NCBI RefSeq assembly: GCF_014219065.1
Contig: NZ_JACLGO010000031.1
Span: 1-53,083, forward strand
Direction of reading: 5' to 3'
From: Halopseudomonas xiamenensis
Lineage (GTDB): Bacteria; Pseudomonadota; Gammaproteobacteria; Pseudomonadales; Pseudomonadaceae
DNA: 53,083 bases
Both the position numbers and the translations under genes were made by a program. The first letter of the stretch is position 1. Each line of letters begins with the position of its first letter. Positions 39,323 to 47,553 of the stretch are shown one piece after another. Under the pieces are notes generated by a model, which was given only the letters and a program-made list of their open reading frames with translations, had not been told where the DNA came from and did no database searches.

Positions 39323-39763
39323 TCAGCGAAGGGGCGTGGGAGTCGGGGCGCTATCCGGTTTTGCCAGGCGCATCTCCGACAACACGCGCCGGGCATTGGC
39401 AGCGCAATCCATATCCTGCGGTTTGGCTTCGATCTGCTGCATGAGCTCAACCAGTTGGGCCTTGCTTTGCGCGAGCTGTAGCTGCAGCGCCTCGATGTCC
39501 TGCACCTTGCGCCGCAGCGTGTCGAGCAGGGAGCCATGCTCCCAGTTGGCCAGATCGCTGGGCAGCAGCGTACGCAGCTCGTCCAGACTGAAGCCGGCAG
39601 CTTGCCCGACCTTGATCAGCTTGAGTACCAATACAGCGTCATCAGGATAGCTGCGGTAACCGTTGGCCTGGCGCTCGACCGCCTTCAGCAGGCCGATACG
39701 TTCGTAGAAGCGAATGCGCGAGCGCGCCAGACCGGTGCGCTCTGCCAGTTCTCCAATCTTCAT
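39323..39763 (-). CDS. MerR-family transcriptional regulator
   Basis: A 146-aa protein. The winged HTH is MKIGELAERTGLARSRIRFYERIGLL, followed by NGYRSYPDDAVLVLKLI and a long dimerisation coiled coil (LRRKVQDIEALQLQLAQSKAQLVELMQQIEAK). It has one cysteine (MDCAAN), so it lacks the iron-sulfur cluster ligands of SoxR and the paired metal cysteines of CueR or MerR; it probably senses an organic compound. It is divergent from an SDR-like gene, with a classic MerR-type promoter between them. Confidence 0.9.
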   Translation of the reverse strand: MKIGELAERTGLARSRIRFYERIGLLKAVERQANGYRSYPDDAVLVLKLIKVGQAAGFSLDELRTLLPSDLANWEHGSLLDTLRRKVQDIEALQLQLAQSKAQLVELMQQIEAKPQDMDCAANARRVLSEMRLAKPDSAPTPTPLR

Positions 39764-39790
39764 GTCGAGATACTCCGAGTAGCATGTCGC

Positions 39791-39821
39791 TTGACACTAA
39801 ACCTTGCTTGAAGGTTAATCT
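39791..39821 (+). promoter_or_regulatory. MerR-type promoter with 19-bp spacer, upstream of the SDR-like gene
   Basis: TTGACA (39791-39796) and TAATCT (39816-39821) are 19 bp apart. The spacer holds the inverted repeat AACCTT-N5-AAGGTT. This over-long spacer with an internal dyad is the hallmark of promoters that MerR-family proteins distort to activate. The start would be near 39828, about 24 nt before the ATG. Confidence 0.85.
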
Positions 39822-39851
39822 TTTGGCCATCACAGCACAGGGGTGGAGCAC

Positions 39852-40790
39852 ATGCAAACGATATTGGGCGCGAACGGCCAGATCGCTACGGAGCTGGCGC
39901 GGGAGCTACAGCGCAACTACACCAGGGATGTACGGCTGGTAAGTCGCAATCCGCGCAAGGTCAACGATACCGATACCCTGGTATCCGCCGATCTTCTCAA
40001 CCCGACGCAGACCCTGGATGCGGTCAAGGGCAGCAGCATCGTCTACTTCACCGCCGGGCTGCCGCCGGACACCAGGCTGTGGGAAGCGCAGTTTCCCACG
40101 ATGCTGAAGAACGCCCTGGATGCATGCCGTGCGGCGGGGGCCAGCTTTGCCTATTTCGATAACACCTACATGTATCCGCAGGATGCGCGGTTGCTGACCG
40201 AGGAAACACCCTTTGCCCCGGTGGGTCGCAAGGGCAAAGTGCGTGCCGCCATGGCCTCCATGGTGCTTGAAGAGATGGCGCGGGGAGAGATCCCCGTGCT
40301 CATTGGCCGGGCGCCCGAGTTCTACGGCCCGGGCAAGACGCAGAGCTTCACCAACGCGCTGGTCATCGAGAAACTCCAGGCCGGCAAGACGCCGCGCGTG
40401 CCGGTACGCGACGATACGCGCCGCACACTCATCTGGACACCCGATGCGAGCCGGGCGCTGGCAGCCCTGGGCAATGCACCCGATGCGTTCGGCCAGACCT
40501 GGCACCTGCCGTGCTGCGACGACCGGCCAACGTACAGGGAGTTCGTCGCGATGGCCAGCCAGGTCTTCGAACGGGAACCGTCCCATAGCGTCATCAGCAA
40601 GTGGGCGCTGACCGCAGTCGGGCTTTTCTCGAAGCCGGTGCGCGAGATCAGGGAACTGCTGCCCCGCTACGAACAGGACAACCTGTTCGATTCCACGAAA
40701 TTCAAGCGCCGCTTCCCCGAGTTCCAGGTGACCACCTATCGAGAGGGTCTGGAGCTGATCCGCCGGGCTGGCGGGGGCAGATCATCATGA
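39852..40790 (+). CDS. NAD(P)-dependent epimerase/reductase-like protein (atypical SDR)
   Basis: About 312 aa. The N-terminal nucleotide-binding motif is ILGANGQIATELARELQ (GxxGxxG form). The family-like segments AYFDNTYMYPQDARLLTEETPFAP and RAPEFYGPGKTQSFTNAL follow, the latter carrying an epimerase-type YGPG. It is likely a cytoplasmic oxidoreductase of unknown substrate. AGGGG 8 nt before the ATG at 39852 favours that start over the GTG at 39843. It is the target of the MerR-type promoter and converges on the saccharopine dehydrogenase-like gene. Confidence 0.86.
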   Translation: MQTILGANGQIATELARELQRNYTRDVRLVSRNPRKVNDTDTLVSADLLNPTQTLDAVKGSSIVYFTAGLPPDTRLWEAQFPTMLKNALDACRAAGASFAYFDNTYMYPQDARLLTEETPFAPVGRKGKVRAAMASMVLEEMARGEIPVLIGRAPEFYGPGKTQSFTNALVIEKLQAGKTPRVPVRDDTRRTLIWTPDASRALAALGNAPDAFGQTWHLPCCDDRPTYREFVAMASQVFEREPSHSVISKWALTAVGLFSKPVREIRELLPRYEQDNLFDSTKFKRRFPEFQVTTYREGLELIRRAGGGRSS

Positions 40791-40807
40791 TGCTGCCCCG
40801 GGAAGAC

Positions 40808-41887
40808 CTAGCTGATCTGCAGCGGCCCTGAACCAGGCAACCGCCCTACCAGATCAGCGCCTACCAGCCTGGCCGGCGTGTACGCGCCGCCGGCGGGTCG
40901 GGTGGTCATCAGATGTTCCACCACGGCCAGCGAGCCGGTTACTGTCAGGCTGTAGCCATTATCGGTACGGATGCGCGCGGTCTTCTTCTCCCCTCGTGCA
41001 TTGATCGCCTCGCCCCAGACGAAAGTGGGCATCTGCGCGCGTTTCTCTTCGCTGGGCCCGCGCACTGTTTTGGCGATGCGCGCCTTGATCAGCTTCTGCA
41101 CCCACGCCAGTCCGAGGATCGGCCGGACATAGTTGGCGCGTCGGGCGCTGGCGATCATGCGCGGTGATCCCGGAATGAACACCTGAATGTTTGGAATACC
41201 CGTGGTGTGGTAAGCGGTGGATACGTCACCCCAGGGGATCGTCATCGCCTGCTTCTCGCCGTCACCGAAGTCGATGGAGCGAACCTCCCAGGCCAGCGGT
41301 ACGGTGATGATCCTGCCGTCACGACGCACCTTGCCCCCTTGTGCCAGGCCCTCGACAGAGGTCTTGGCGGTGCCGGGGGAGAAACCCGAGCGCGAATCGA
41401 AGCCCAGCGCAAGGTGCGTCGCATCCGGCAGCGCCTGTTTCAGCGCAGCGGCAACGCAATCGGTGGGAATGACGTCGAAACCCACGCCAGGACAGAGTAC
41501 GACACCCACGTCCTGCGCCCGGGCATTGAGCGATTGGGCCAGTTCAAACACCGCGATCTCGCCGGTGATATCCAGATAATGCGCGCGGGCCCGCAGACAG
41601 GCCTCCATCATCGGCGCAGCCGTCGCCGAGAACGGGCCGGCGCAGTTGAGTACCAGCGCATGGCCTTCAATCTGCCCGGTCAGGGCTGCCACGTCATCGA
41701 GATCGAAAGCACGGGCTTCCAGTCCCAGGGTAGCTGCCAGCGCCTCGACACTGTCACGCCTGCGGCCCGCCAGCACTGGCTTGAGCTCGCGCCGTGCCGC
41801 TTCACGGGCGATCAGTTCGCCGGTATAGCCGTTGGCGCCATAGATCATCCACTGCATGGCGGTGGGGTCAGCATTGCGTTCACTCAT
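40808..41887 (-). CDS. Saccharopine dehydrogenase-like oxidoreductase
   Basis: About 359 aa. The N-terminal Rossmann motif is WMIYGANGYTGELIAREAARR, followed by LVLNCAGPFSATAAPMMEACLRARAHYLDITGE. This is the pattern of the saccharopine dehydrogenase/trans-acting enoyl reductase family. The true substrate is probably an organic or lipid compound, not saccharopine. AGGAG supports the ATG at 41887; an ATG at 41932 with AAAGG is also possible. It lies 72 bp downstream of the exported decarboxylase-like gene on the same strand. Confidence 0.85.
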   Translation of the reverse strand: MSERNADPTAMQWMIYGANGYTGELIAREAARRELKPVLAGRRRDSVEALAATLGLEARAFDLDDVAALTGQIEGHALVLNCAGPFSATAAPMMEACLRARAHYLDITGEIAVFELAQSLNARAQDVGVVLCPGVGFDVIPTDCVAAALKQALPDATHLALGFDSRSGFSPGTAKTSVEGLAQGGKVRRDGRIITVPLAWEVRSIDFGDGEKQAMTIPWGDVSTAYHTTGIPNIQVFIPGSPRMIASARRANYVRPILGLAWVQKLIKARIAKTVRGPSEEKRAQMPTFVWGEAINARGEKKTARIRTDNGYSLTVTGSLAVVEHLMTTRPAGGAYTPARLVGADLVGRLPGSGPLQIS

Positions 41888-41959
41888 TGCATTACTCCTG
41901 GTATCAGCCTTACGGCTGCTGAGGTCATTCATCGGACCTTTCCCGAACCTATGGCTGTG

Positions 41960-42940
41960 TCATTTCCCGGTAGCGCTCGCAAGGGGCTTGGGCGCATACA
42001 ATGCTGCCTGGAAGTCGGGCACGTACTCGTACTTGACCATCCTCCCCAGATCCAGCGACTCGATGAAGCGCGACAGGCTGCCGTCGGTCAGTGTCAGTTT
42101 CACATCATCCGCGCTGGAGCTACTGCCGTGGCGCAACTGGCGGGAGGTGGTGTAGCCGGTAGTCAGCTGCCCTTGCTGGTCGATATTCGTGAAGCTGTTC
42201 GTCACCAGCGCCTCCTTGCTGGATGAAACGTCGAGCTTCTGCGTCTCCAGCGTCACGCCCAGCTTCCCGGTTTCGCTGTCGAAAATGTTGACGATCACGT
42301 TGCTCTCGCCCTCGCGATAGTCGATGCGCGTCAGCCACTTGGGCAGGTTGTAGCCAACCACGCCACGTACCTCGGCCAGTTCGGTATCGACCGGCAGCTT
42401 CAGCACGTAGCCCCAGAAGTCATCGGCAAACGACTGGCCCATCAGGGAGAACGGTCCCCAATTGGACGAACCGGGCTTGTTGGTCACCACCGACAGGCCG
42501 ATCTCGTTATAGCTGTCGTTGTCGCAATAGTGGTAGGCATAGGCGGTCAGCGCGACAACGCCCCTGCCCGGCCATATCTGCAGGGGCTGCACCTGCTCCA
42601 GCACCCCGGGCGGCATCAGCTCGCGCAGCCGCGCCAGGTCGGCGGTGAAGATCGCCGTCACCCGGCTGTTTTCGTAATAGAAGTTCGGCGAATAGCTTGC
42701 AAAACCCATATCGACCTTTTCCTTGGTGATGCCTCTGAACCAGCTGAGATCGGTATCAGGCGACTCCGCGGCGATGACGGAAAGCGGCGGATTGGAACGG
42801 AAGCGGTCATACAGCCCGCCCTTCACGACGGGTACATCATGGTCACCGATCTGGATCATGGTGGTGTCGGCGGCCTGCACGAATGTGGCAGCGGCCAGCA
42901 GGCAGGCGCCGAAGATGGGAGCAAGGGAAGTACTTTTCAT
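41960..42940 (-). CDS. Exported acetoacetate decarboxylase-family protein
   Basis: A 326-aa protein. It has a clear Sec signal peptide (LAPIFGACLLAAATFVQA before ADT) and a domain resembling ADC: FYYENSRVTAIFTADLARLRELMPPGVLEQVQPLQIWPGRGVVALTAYAYHY, then NEIGLSVVTNKP and WGYVLKLPVDTELAEVRGVVGYNLPKW. Canonical acetoacetate decarboxylases are cytoplasmic, so export is unusual. The catalytic lysine cannot be placed with certainty. It is the first gene after a MerR-type promoter. Confidence 0.82.
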   Translation of the reverse strand: MKSTSLAPIFGACLLAAATFVQAADTTMIQIGDHDVPVVKGGLYDRFRSNPPLSVIAAESPDTDLSWFRGITKEKVDMGFASYSPNFYYENSRVTAIFTADLARLRELMPPGVLEQVQPLQIWPGRGVVALTAYAYHYCDNDSYNEIGLSVVTNKPGSSNWGPFSLMGQSFADDFWGYVLKLPVDTELAEVRGVVGYNLPKWLTRIDYREGESNVIVNIFDSETGKLGVTLETQKLDVSSSKEALVTNSFTNIDQQGQLTTGYTTSRQLRHGSSSSADDVKLTLTDGSLSRFIESLDLGRMVKYEYVPDFQAALYAPKPLASATGK

Positions 42941-42973
42941 GGTGTTGTCTCGGGTTGAATGACATCACCACGA

Positions 42974-43004
42974 AGCATAAGATTGAAGTTAACTTTAATG
43001 TCAA
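42974..43004 (-). promoter_or_regulatory. MerR-type promoter with 19-bp spacer, upstream of the ADC-like operon
   Basis: On the minus strand TTGACA (43004-42999) and TATGCT (42979-42974) are 19 bp apart, enclosing the near-palindrome TTAAAGTTAACTTCAA. The AAGTTAACTT core resembles the SoxR box. It shares architecture, and 11 of 19 spacer positions, with the promoter at 39791-39821. Confidence 0.8.
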
Positions 43005-43136
43005 TCCTCAGTATCGGCCCCCCATTCTTGCGCGGCATTTTTCAATGCGCGAGGAAACAAGCGGAACCGGTCCGGCAAAACCCTGTCACAAATTGTGTAC
43101 TTGCTCTGAATATGACGCAATCAAGAGGGTTACGAC

Positions 43137-43355
43137 ATGAAGCAATGGATAATCGCGGCGTTCTGCATCACCGGTATGTTTGCCTTGGCCGGCTGTTCCA
43201 ACGATCACCTTATCCGCACCAGCGACGGACAGATCATCGAGGCGGATGAAAAGCCGGAGATCGATGACGACACCGGCATGATCGAGTATGAGGACGAAAG
43301 CGGCCGCATGAACCAGATCCCTCAGGGTGACGTGCGCGAAATCAAGGAGCGTTGA
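43137..43355 (+). CDS. Small YgdI/YgdR-type lipoprotein
   Basis: A 72-aa lipoprotein. The signal is WIIAAFCITGMFALAGC (Cys 20) and the mature part (HLIRTSDGQIIEADEKPEIDDDTGMIEYEDESGRMNQIPQGDVREI) follows the YgdI/YgdR pattern, an SH3-like fold of unknown function. GAGGG precedes the ATG. It stands alone between the ADC-like operon promoter and the TetR gene. Confidence 0.88.
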   Translation: MKQWIIAAFCITGMFALAGCSNDHLIRTSDGQIIEADEKPEIDDDTGMIEYEDESGRMNQIPQGDVREIKER

Positions 43356-43366
43356 TCCCACCTGTC

Positions 43367-43386
43367 GCCTCCGCGCCCGCGGAGGC
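43367..43386. terminator. Hairpin between the small lipoprotein and tetR genes
   Basis: GCCTCCGC (43367-43374) pairs with GCGGAGGC (43379-43386) around GCCC. It sits 11 bp after the lipoprotein stop, between converging genes. No T-run follows, so termination is uncertain. Confidence 0.45.
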
Positions 43387-43414
43387 CGACTGCCCTATCC
43401 GGGCCCTACACAGC

Positions 43415-44023
43415 TTATTGCAGCAACGACACCCCGAACTTCATCGCCGTATCGGTGACCGTCTCCACCGGCTGAGCGTAACCGCTGGCCATCCAGTGCA
43501 AGGCGATATGAATCACCCCGCCCAGAATGCCCGCCTGCAACAGCTCGTCGAACTGCTGTCCCGGCCGGGCCAGCGCCCTGGTCATGTCATCGCTGCTGGC
43601 GCGCAGGGCGTCGGCAATGACCTGGTCCACCTGTGGACTGATGCCGCGGATATCGGTCAATAACAGCCGCGCCAGATTGGGCTCGTCCTTCAGGGTCTGG
43701 AAATAGCTGCTCAGCATCGCCCGGCTGCGTGACAGCCGATCATCGCCAGCCGCTTGCGCCGCAGCCATGTTGCGTTCACGTAGATACTGGGTCGCCTGCT
43801 GGTAACAGGCGATCAGCAGTGCGTCGCTATGCTCGAAGGATTCATAGAAGTAGCGCTGGGTCAGACCCGCCGCATCGCACACCTGCTTGACCCCGGAATG
43901 CCGATAGCCATGGCGACCATAGATCTGCGTTGCAGCATCGATCAGTTGCTGGCGCCGCAGAGCACGGCGCTCGTCCACGGCGGAGCCACGATAGCGTCGT
44001 TGAACGGTAGTTGCTGTATTCAT
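43415..44023 (-). CDS. TetR-family transcriptional regulator
   Basis: About 202 aa. The N-terminal HTH is RRQQLIDAATQIYGRHGYRHSGVKQVCDAAGLTQRYFYESFEHSDALLIACYQQA. The C-terminal ligand-binding half has no recognisable signature. The ATG at 44023 (MNTATTVQRRYRGSAVDERR) is the natural start; a longer frame from 44053 overlaps the operators. It is divergent from the monooxygenase gene, and the two palindromes at 44041-44079 lie between them, so it very probably represses the monooxygenase operon and itself. Confidence 0.9.
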   Translation of the reverse strand: MNTATTVQRRYRGSAVDERRALRRQQLIDAATQIYGRHGYRHSGVKQVCDAAGLTQRYFYESFEHSDALLIACYQQATQYLRERNMAAAQAAGDDRLSRSRAMLSSYFQTLKDEPNLARLLLTDIRGISPQVDQVIADALRASSDDMTRALARPGQQFDELLQAGILGGVIHIALHWMASGYAQPVETVTDTAMKFGVSLLQ

Positions 44024-44040
44024 GCGATGAATTCTGAAAA

Positions 44041-44079
44041 TGACAATTGTCAAATTATATATGACAATTTAGATTGTCA
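44041..44079. promoter_or_regulatory. Two palindromic TetR operators in the divergent promoter
   Basis: TGACAATTGTCA (44041-44052) is a perfect palindrome. TGACAAT-N4-ATTGTCA (44062-44079) repeats the same half-sites with a wider gap. A possible plus-strand promoter, TTGTCA (44047-44052) and TAGATT (44070-44075) with 17-bp spacing, lies within them. Confidence 0.8.
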
Positions 44080-44105
44080 CTACCAGCCAACTTGCGGATA
44101 ACGCC

Positions 44106-45581
44106 ATGAGCAGACAACAAGAACAATTTCAACCAATGCCCCTGGATGTACTGATCATCGGTGCCGGCCTTTCCGGTATCGGCGCGGCGCGCGCCCTGAC
44201 CGACCAGTGCCCGGACAAGCGCTATCTGATTCTCGAGCGACGCAACGCCATCGGCGGTACCTGGGACCTGTTCCGCTATCCTGGTATCCGCTCGGACTCG
44301 GATATGTACACCCTGAGCTACAGCTACAAGCCCTGGACCCAGCGCAAGGCCATCGCCGATGGCCCGGATATCAAGCGCTATATCGAGGACATCGCCGACG
44401 AATCCGGTATCACCCACAATATCCGCTTCCAGCGCAAGGTCACCCAGGCCAGCTGGTCGAGCCAGGACGCGCTGTGGACGGTGACCGCGCTGGCCACCGA
44501 TGCACAGGGCAATGAACATGAGGAGCGCTTCCAGGCTCGACTGCTGTCGGTCTGCGCCGGCTACTACAGCTACGACGAGGGCTATCGCCCGGACTTCCCC
44601 AACGAGCAGGCATTCACCGGGCAGATCATTCACCCGCAATTCTGGCCGAGCGATCTGGACTACGCCGGTAAACACGTGGTGGTGATCGGCAGTGGCGCCA
44701 CCGCCGTAACGCTGGTGCCGGCAATGGCCCGAACCGCCGCGCACGTCACCATGCTGCAGCGCTCGCCCAGCTATGTGGTGACCCGGCCGCTGGAAGATGG
44801 CATGGCCCAGCGGCTGCAGAAGTGGCTGCCGCTGTCCACGGCACATCGTCTGACCCGCTGGAAGAACGTGCTGGTCAGTGCCTTCTTCTACAGACTGGCG
44901 CGTAACAAACCCGAGATGTTCAAGGACAGGCTGTTGCAGATGGCCAGGACACAGATCGGCCCTGGCATCGACATGAAGCACTTCACGCCGTCCTACAAAC
45001 CCTGGGATCAGCGGCTGTGCGCCGTGCCCAATGGCGACCTGTTCCATGATATTCGGGCCGGGCGCGCTTCGGTGGTGACCGATACCATAGAAGCCTTCAC
45101 CGAGAACGGCCTGCGCCTGTCTTCGGGGCAGGAGCTGGAGGCCGATATCATCATCACCGCCACTGGCCTGAAGCTCAATGCCATGGGTGACGTCAAGGTC
45201 AGCGTCGACGGCGAGCCGGTGGTGTTCAGCGACTGCATGTCCTACAAGGGCATGATGCTCAGCGACATTCCCAACCTGATCCTGACCTTCGGCTATACCA
45301 ATGCCTCCTGGACCCTCAAGGCCGAGCTGACTTCCAACTACACCTGTCGCCTGCTGCGGCATATGGATCGCAAGGGCTACCGCGTCGCCGTACCGCGCCG
45401 CGACCCGTCGGTAAAGACCGAACCCTTCCTCGACTTCACGTCCGGCTACGTGCAGCGTGCTGCGGATACACTGCCGAAACAGGGCGACCGCAGACCCTGG
45501 CAGGTGCACCAGAACTACCTGCAGGACAAGCTCACCATTGAATACGGCCGCGTCGATGACGGCGTGCTGCAGTTCCAATGA
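44106..45581 (+). CDS. Baeyer-Villiger-type flavin monooxygenase
   Basis: A 491-aa NADPH/FAD enzyme. The first Rossmann motif is IIGAGLSGIGAARAL; the second is VVVIGSGATAVTLV. Between them FTGQIIHPQFW (residues 170-180) fits the type I Baeyer-Villiger fingerprint FxGxxxHxxxW exactly. It would insert oxygen next to a ketone to make an ester or lactone. It heads a three-gene operon with an SDR and an alpha/beta hydrolase and is controlled by the divergent TetR gene. Confidence 0.92.
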   Translation: MSRQQEQFQPMPLDVLIIGAGLSGIGAARALTDQCPDKRYLILERRNAIGGTWDLFRYPGIRSDSDMYTLSYSYKPWTQRKAIADGPDIKRYIEDIADESGITHNIRFQRKVTQASWSSQDALWTVTALATDAQGNEHEERFQARLLSVCAGYYSYDEGYRPDFPNEQAFTGQIIHPQFWPSDLDYAGKHVVVIGSGATAVTLVPAMARTAAHVTMLQRSPSYVVTRPLEDGMAQRLQKWLPLSTAHRLTRWKNVLVSAFFYRLARNKPEMFKDRLLQMARTQIGPGIDMKHFTPSYKPWDQRLCAVPNGDLFHDIRAGRASVVTDTIEAFTENGLRLSSGQELEADIIITATGLKLNAMGDVKVSVDGEPVVFSDCMSYKGMMLSDIPNLILTFGYTNASWTLKAELTSNYTCRLLRHMDRKGYRVAVPRRDPSVKTEPFLDFTSGYVQRAADTLPKQGDRRPWQVHQNYLQDKLTIEYGRVDDGVLQFQ

Positions 45582-45609
45582 CAGAAATAACAACAAAGGA
45601 CCACAACAG

Positions 45610-46425
45610 ATGCAAGTCAATGATTGTGTAGCGGTACTGACCGGCGCAGGCAGCGGCATCGGCCGCGCACTGGCGCTGGCCCTGGCCGACCGTGGCTGCC
45701 ATCTGGCGCTGGCGGACCTGAATGCCCAGGCTCTGGCGGACACCGCTGCGCAGGCTCGCGCGCTGGGGGTGCGTGTCAGCGAACATCCGCTGGATGTCTC
45801 CAGCCGCGAGGCCGTGGCCGCCCTGCCTCAGGCCGTCATCACCGAGCACGGCCGGGTCGACCTGCTGATCAACAATGCCGGTGTCGCCCTGGGTGGCAGC
45901 TTCGAGCAGGTCTCGACCGACAATTTCGACTGGCTGATGTCGATCAACTTCGATGCGGTGGTGTGCATGTGCCGCGCCTTTCTACCCCTGCTGAAACAGC
46001 GCCCTGCCGCCCGCATCGTCAACGTTTCCAGCCTGTTCGGGTTGATCACCCCGGCCGGCCAGACCGCTTACTGTGCCAGCAAGTTCGCGGTACGCGGGTT
46101 TTCCAATGCACTGCGCCTGGAGCTGCAGGGGACCCCGGTTGGTGTCACCGTGGTGCATCCCGGCGGTGTGGCTACCTCGATCGCCACCAGCGCCCGCTCC
46201 TCGGACGCCATCAGTGACGAGCTGCGGCAGAAGAAACTGGCCCGGGCTCAGAGCATGCTGCGCATGCCTCCAGCCAGGGCGGCACAGATCATTCTCCGCG
46301 GCATCGAACGCGACAAGCCACGCGTGGTGGTCGGCAACGATGCCCGCCTACTCGCCTGGCTGGAGCGGCTGATGCCGGTCAGTTACTGGCGCCTGCTACC
46401 GGGCCTGATCGCCAGCAACGACTGA
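45610..46425 (+). CDS. Short-chain dehydrogenase/reductase
   Basis: A 271-aa classical SDR. The cofactor motif is TGAGSGIGRALALAL, the structural motif is NNAGVAL and the catalytic residues are Ser in VSSLFG and YxxxK in YCASK. It is likely an alcohol dehydrogenase that supplies the ketone for the upstream monooxygenase. The start at 45610 (AAAGGA upstream) lies 28 bp after the monooxygenase stop. Confidence 0.9.
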   Translation: MQVNDCVAVLTGAGSGIGRALALALADRGCHLALADLNAQALADTAAQARALGVRVSEHPLDVSSREAVAALPQAVITEHGRVDLLINNAGVALGGSFEQVSTDNFDWLMSINFDAVVCMCRAFLPLLKQRPAARIVNVSSLFGLITPAGQTAYCASKFAVRGFSNALRLELQGTPVGVTVVHPGGVATSIATSARSSDAISDELRQKKLARAQSMLRMPPARAAQIILRGIERDKPRVVVGNDARLLAWLERLMPVSYWRLLPGLIASND

Positions 46426-46453
46426 GACCAACCCTACGCACAAGGATTTCACC

Positions 46454-47407
46454 ATGACCCAACTGCTCGGCATAGTGTTCATCGGCCTCGCGGCGATTGT
46501 CGCCGGACTGTATTTCTACACCCTGTTCCTGGCCAAGCGTGTCGAGGCCGGCATGCCCCCGGAGGGACGCTTCATCACCGTAATGGGCAATCGCCTGCAC
46601 TACCTCGAGCAGGGCACCGGTCCGACCATCCTGCTGATCCACGGTCTCAGTGGCGTTGCCCAGCATTTCGGCTACAGTGTGATGGCACAACTGGCCAGGC
46701 ATTATCATGTGATCGCCATCGACCGCCCCGGCAGCGGCTACTCGATACGCCACCCGCGTTCATCCGCATCAGTGGCAGTCCAGGCCGATATCGTCGCTGG
46801 ACTGATCGACATACTGCGACTCGACAAGCCCCTGCTGGTCGGCCATTCGCTCGGCGGCGCGGTCGCCCTGGCCACCGCTCTGCGGCACCCGGACAAGCTA
46901 TCCGGACTGGCGCTGGTCGCGCCCCTGACCCACCTGCCCGGCGAAGTGTCCCCGGCCTTCGCCGCGCTGACCATTCGCTGGCCGTGGCTGCGCAAACTGG
47001 TGGCCTGGACCCTGGCCACACCGCTGTCGATACGCAAGCGTGACAGGATACTGGACATTGTCTTCGGCCCGGAGCAGCCGCCCGCCGATTTTGGCCTGCG
47101 TGGCGGCGGCTTCCTCGGGCTGCGCCCCAGCCACTTCGTTGCCGCCTCCTCCGACCTGACCGCGCTGGAGCACGTGCTACCGCAGATGCAGCAGCAATAT
47201 CATCAGCTGAACCTGCCGATTGCGGTGCTCTACGGCCGTGAAGACCGCATCCTCGACCCACAGCAGCAGGGCCAGGCGCTGGTCGATGCCGCACCAGGGA
47301 CGACACTTGAACTGATCGATGGCGGACACATGCTGCCGCTGACCCAGCCGGAGACCACCGCCGAGTTCATCCAGCGCGCCATGCAACGTGTGCAGACCCA
47401 AGCCTGA
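46454..47407 (+). CDS. Membrane-anchored alpha/beta hydrolase
   Basis: A 317-aa protein. An N-terminal hydrophobic helix (LLGIVFIGLAAIVAGLYFYTLFL) probably anchors it. The catalytic triad is visible as GHSLGG (Ser about residue 134), Asp in YGREDRILD and His in DGGHMLPL. The oxyanion region is LIHGLSG. In this operon it would hydrolyse the ester or lactone made by the monooxygenase. The start ATG is 28 bp after the SDR stop. Confidence 0.9.
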   Translation: MTQLLGIVFIGLAAIVAGLYFYTLFLAKRVEAGMPPEGRFITVMGNRLHYLEQGTGPTILLIHGLSGVAQHFGYSVMAQLARHYHVIAIDRPGSGYSIRHPRSSASVAVQADIVAGLIDILRLDKPLLVGHSLGGAVALATALRHPDKLSGLALVAPLTHLPGEVSPAFAALTIRWPWLRKLVAWTLATPLSIRKRDRILDIVFGPEQPPADFGLRGGGFLGLRPSHFVAASSDLTALEHVLPQMQQQYHQLNLPIAVLYGREDRILDPQQQGQALVDAAPGTTLELIDGGHMLPLTQPETTAEFIQRAMQRVQTQA

Positions 47408-47416
47408 CCCGCATGG

Positions 47417-47553
47417 CACTTAGCCTCTCTCTCCACGTCGTCATCCTCTCTCTCCGCCTCGTCATCCTCGGCGAAGGCCGAGGATCCAGGGTGCCGGCTG
47501 GCCCGGGGTAGCCGGTGGATCCTTCGCCTTCGCGAAGGATGACGGGCTAAGTG
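47417..47553. repeat. Palindromic intergenic element with nested inverted repeats
   Basis: Outer inverted repeat CACTTAGCC (47417-47425) and GGCTAAGTG (47545-47553) encloses arms CGTCATCCTCGGC...GGATCC (47460-47487) and GGATCC...GAAGGATGACG (47517-47544). The left arm also has two imperfect copies of a 21-bp unit (CTCTCTCTCC-N3-TCGTCATCC). The GTCATCC...GGATCC motif is typical of scattered bacterial intergenic palindromes. It fills most of the 264-bp gap after the hydrolase gene. Confidence 0.8.

Noticed and set aside
42974..43004. SoxR regulation of the ADC-like operon
   Set aside because: The AAGTTAACTT core resembles a SoxR box, but the MerR protein encoded here lacks the cluster cysteines and no soxR is in the window, so only a MerR-type promoter is claimed.
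44055..45743. Long open frame antisense to the monooxygenase
   Set aside because: It covers the operators and the whole of a well-supported gene, and its protein resembles no family. It is a shadow frame.
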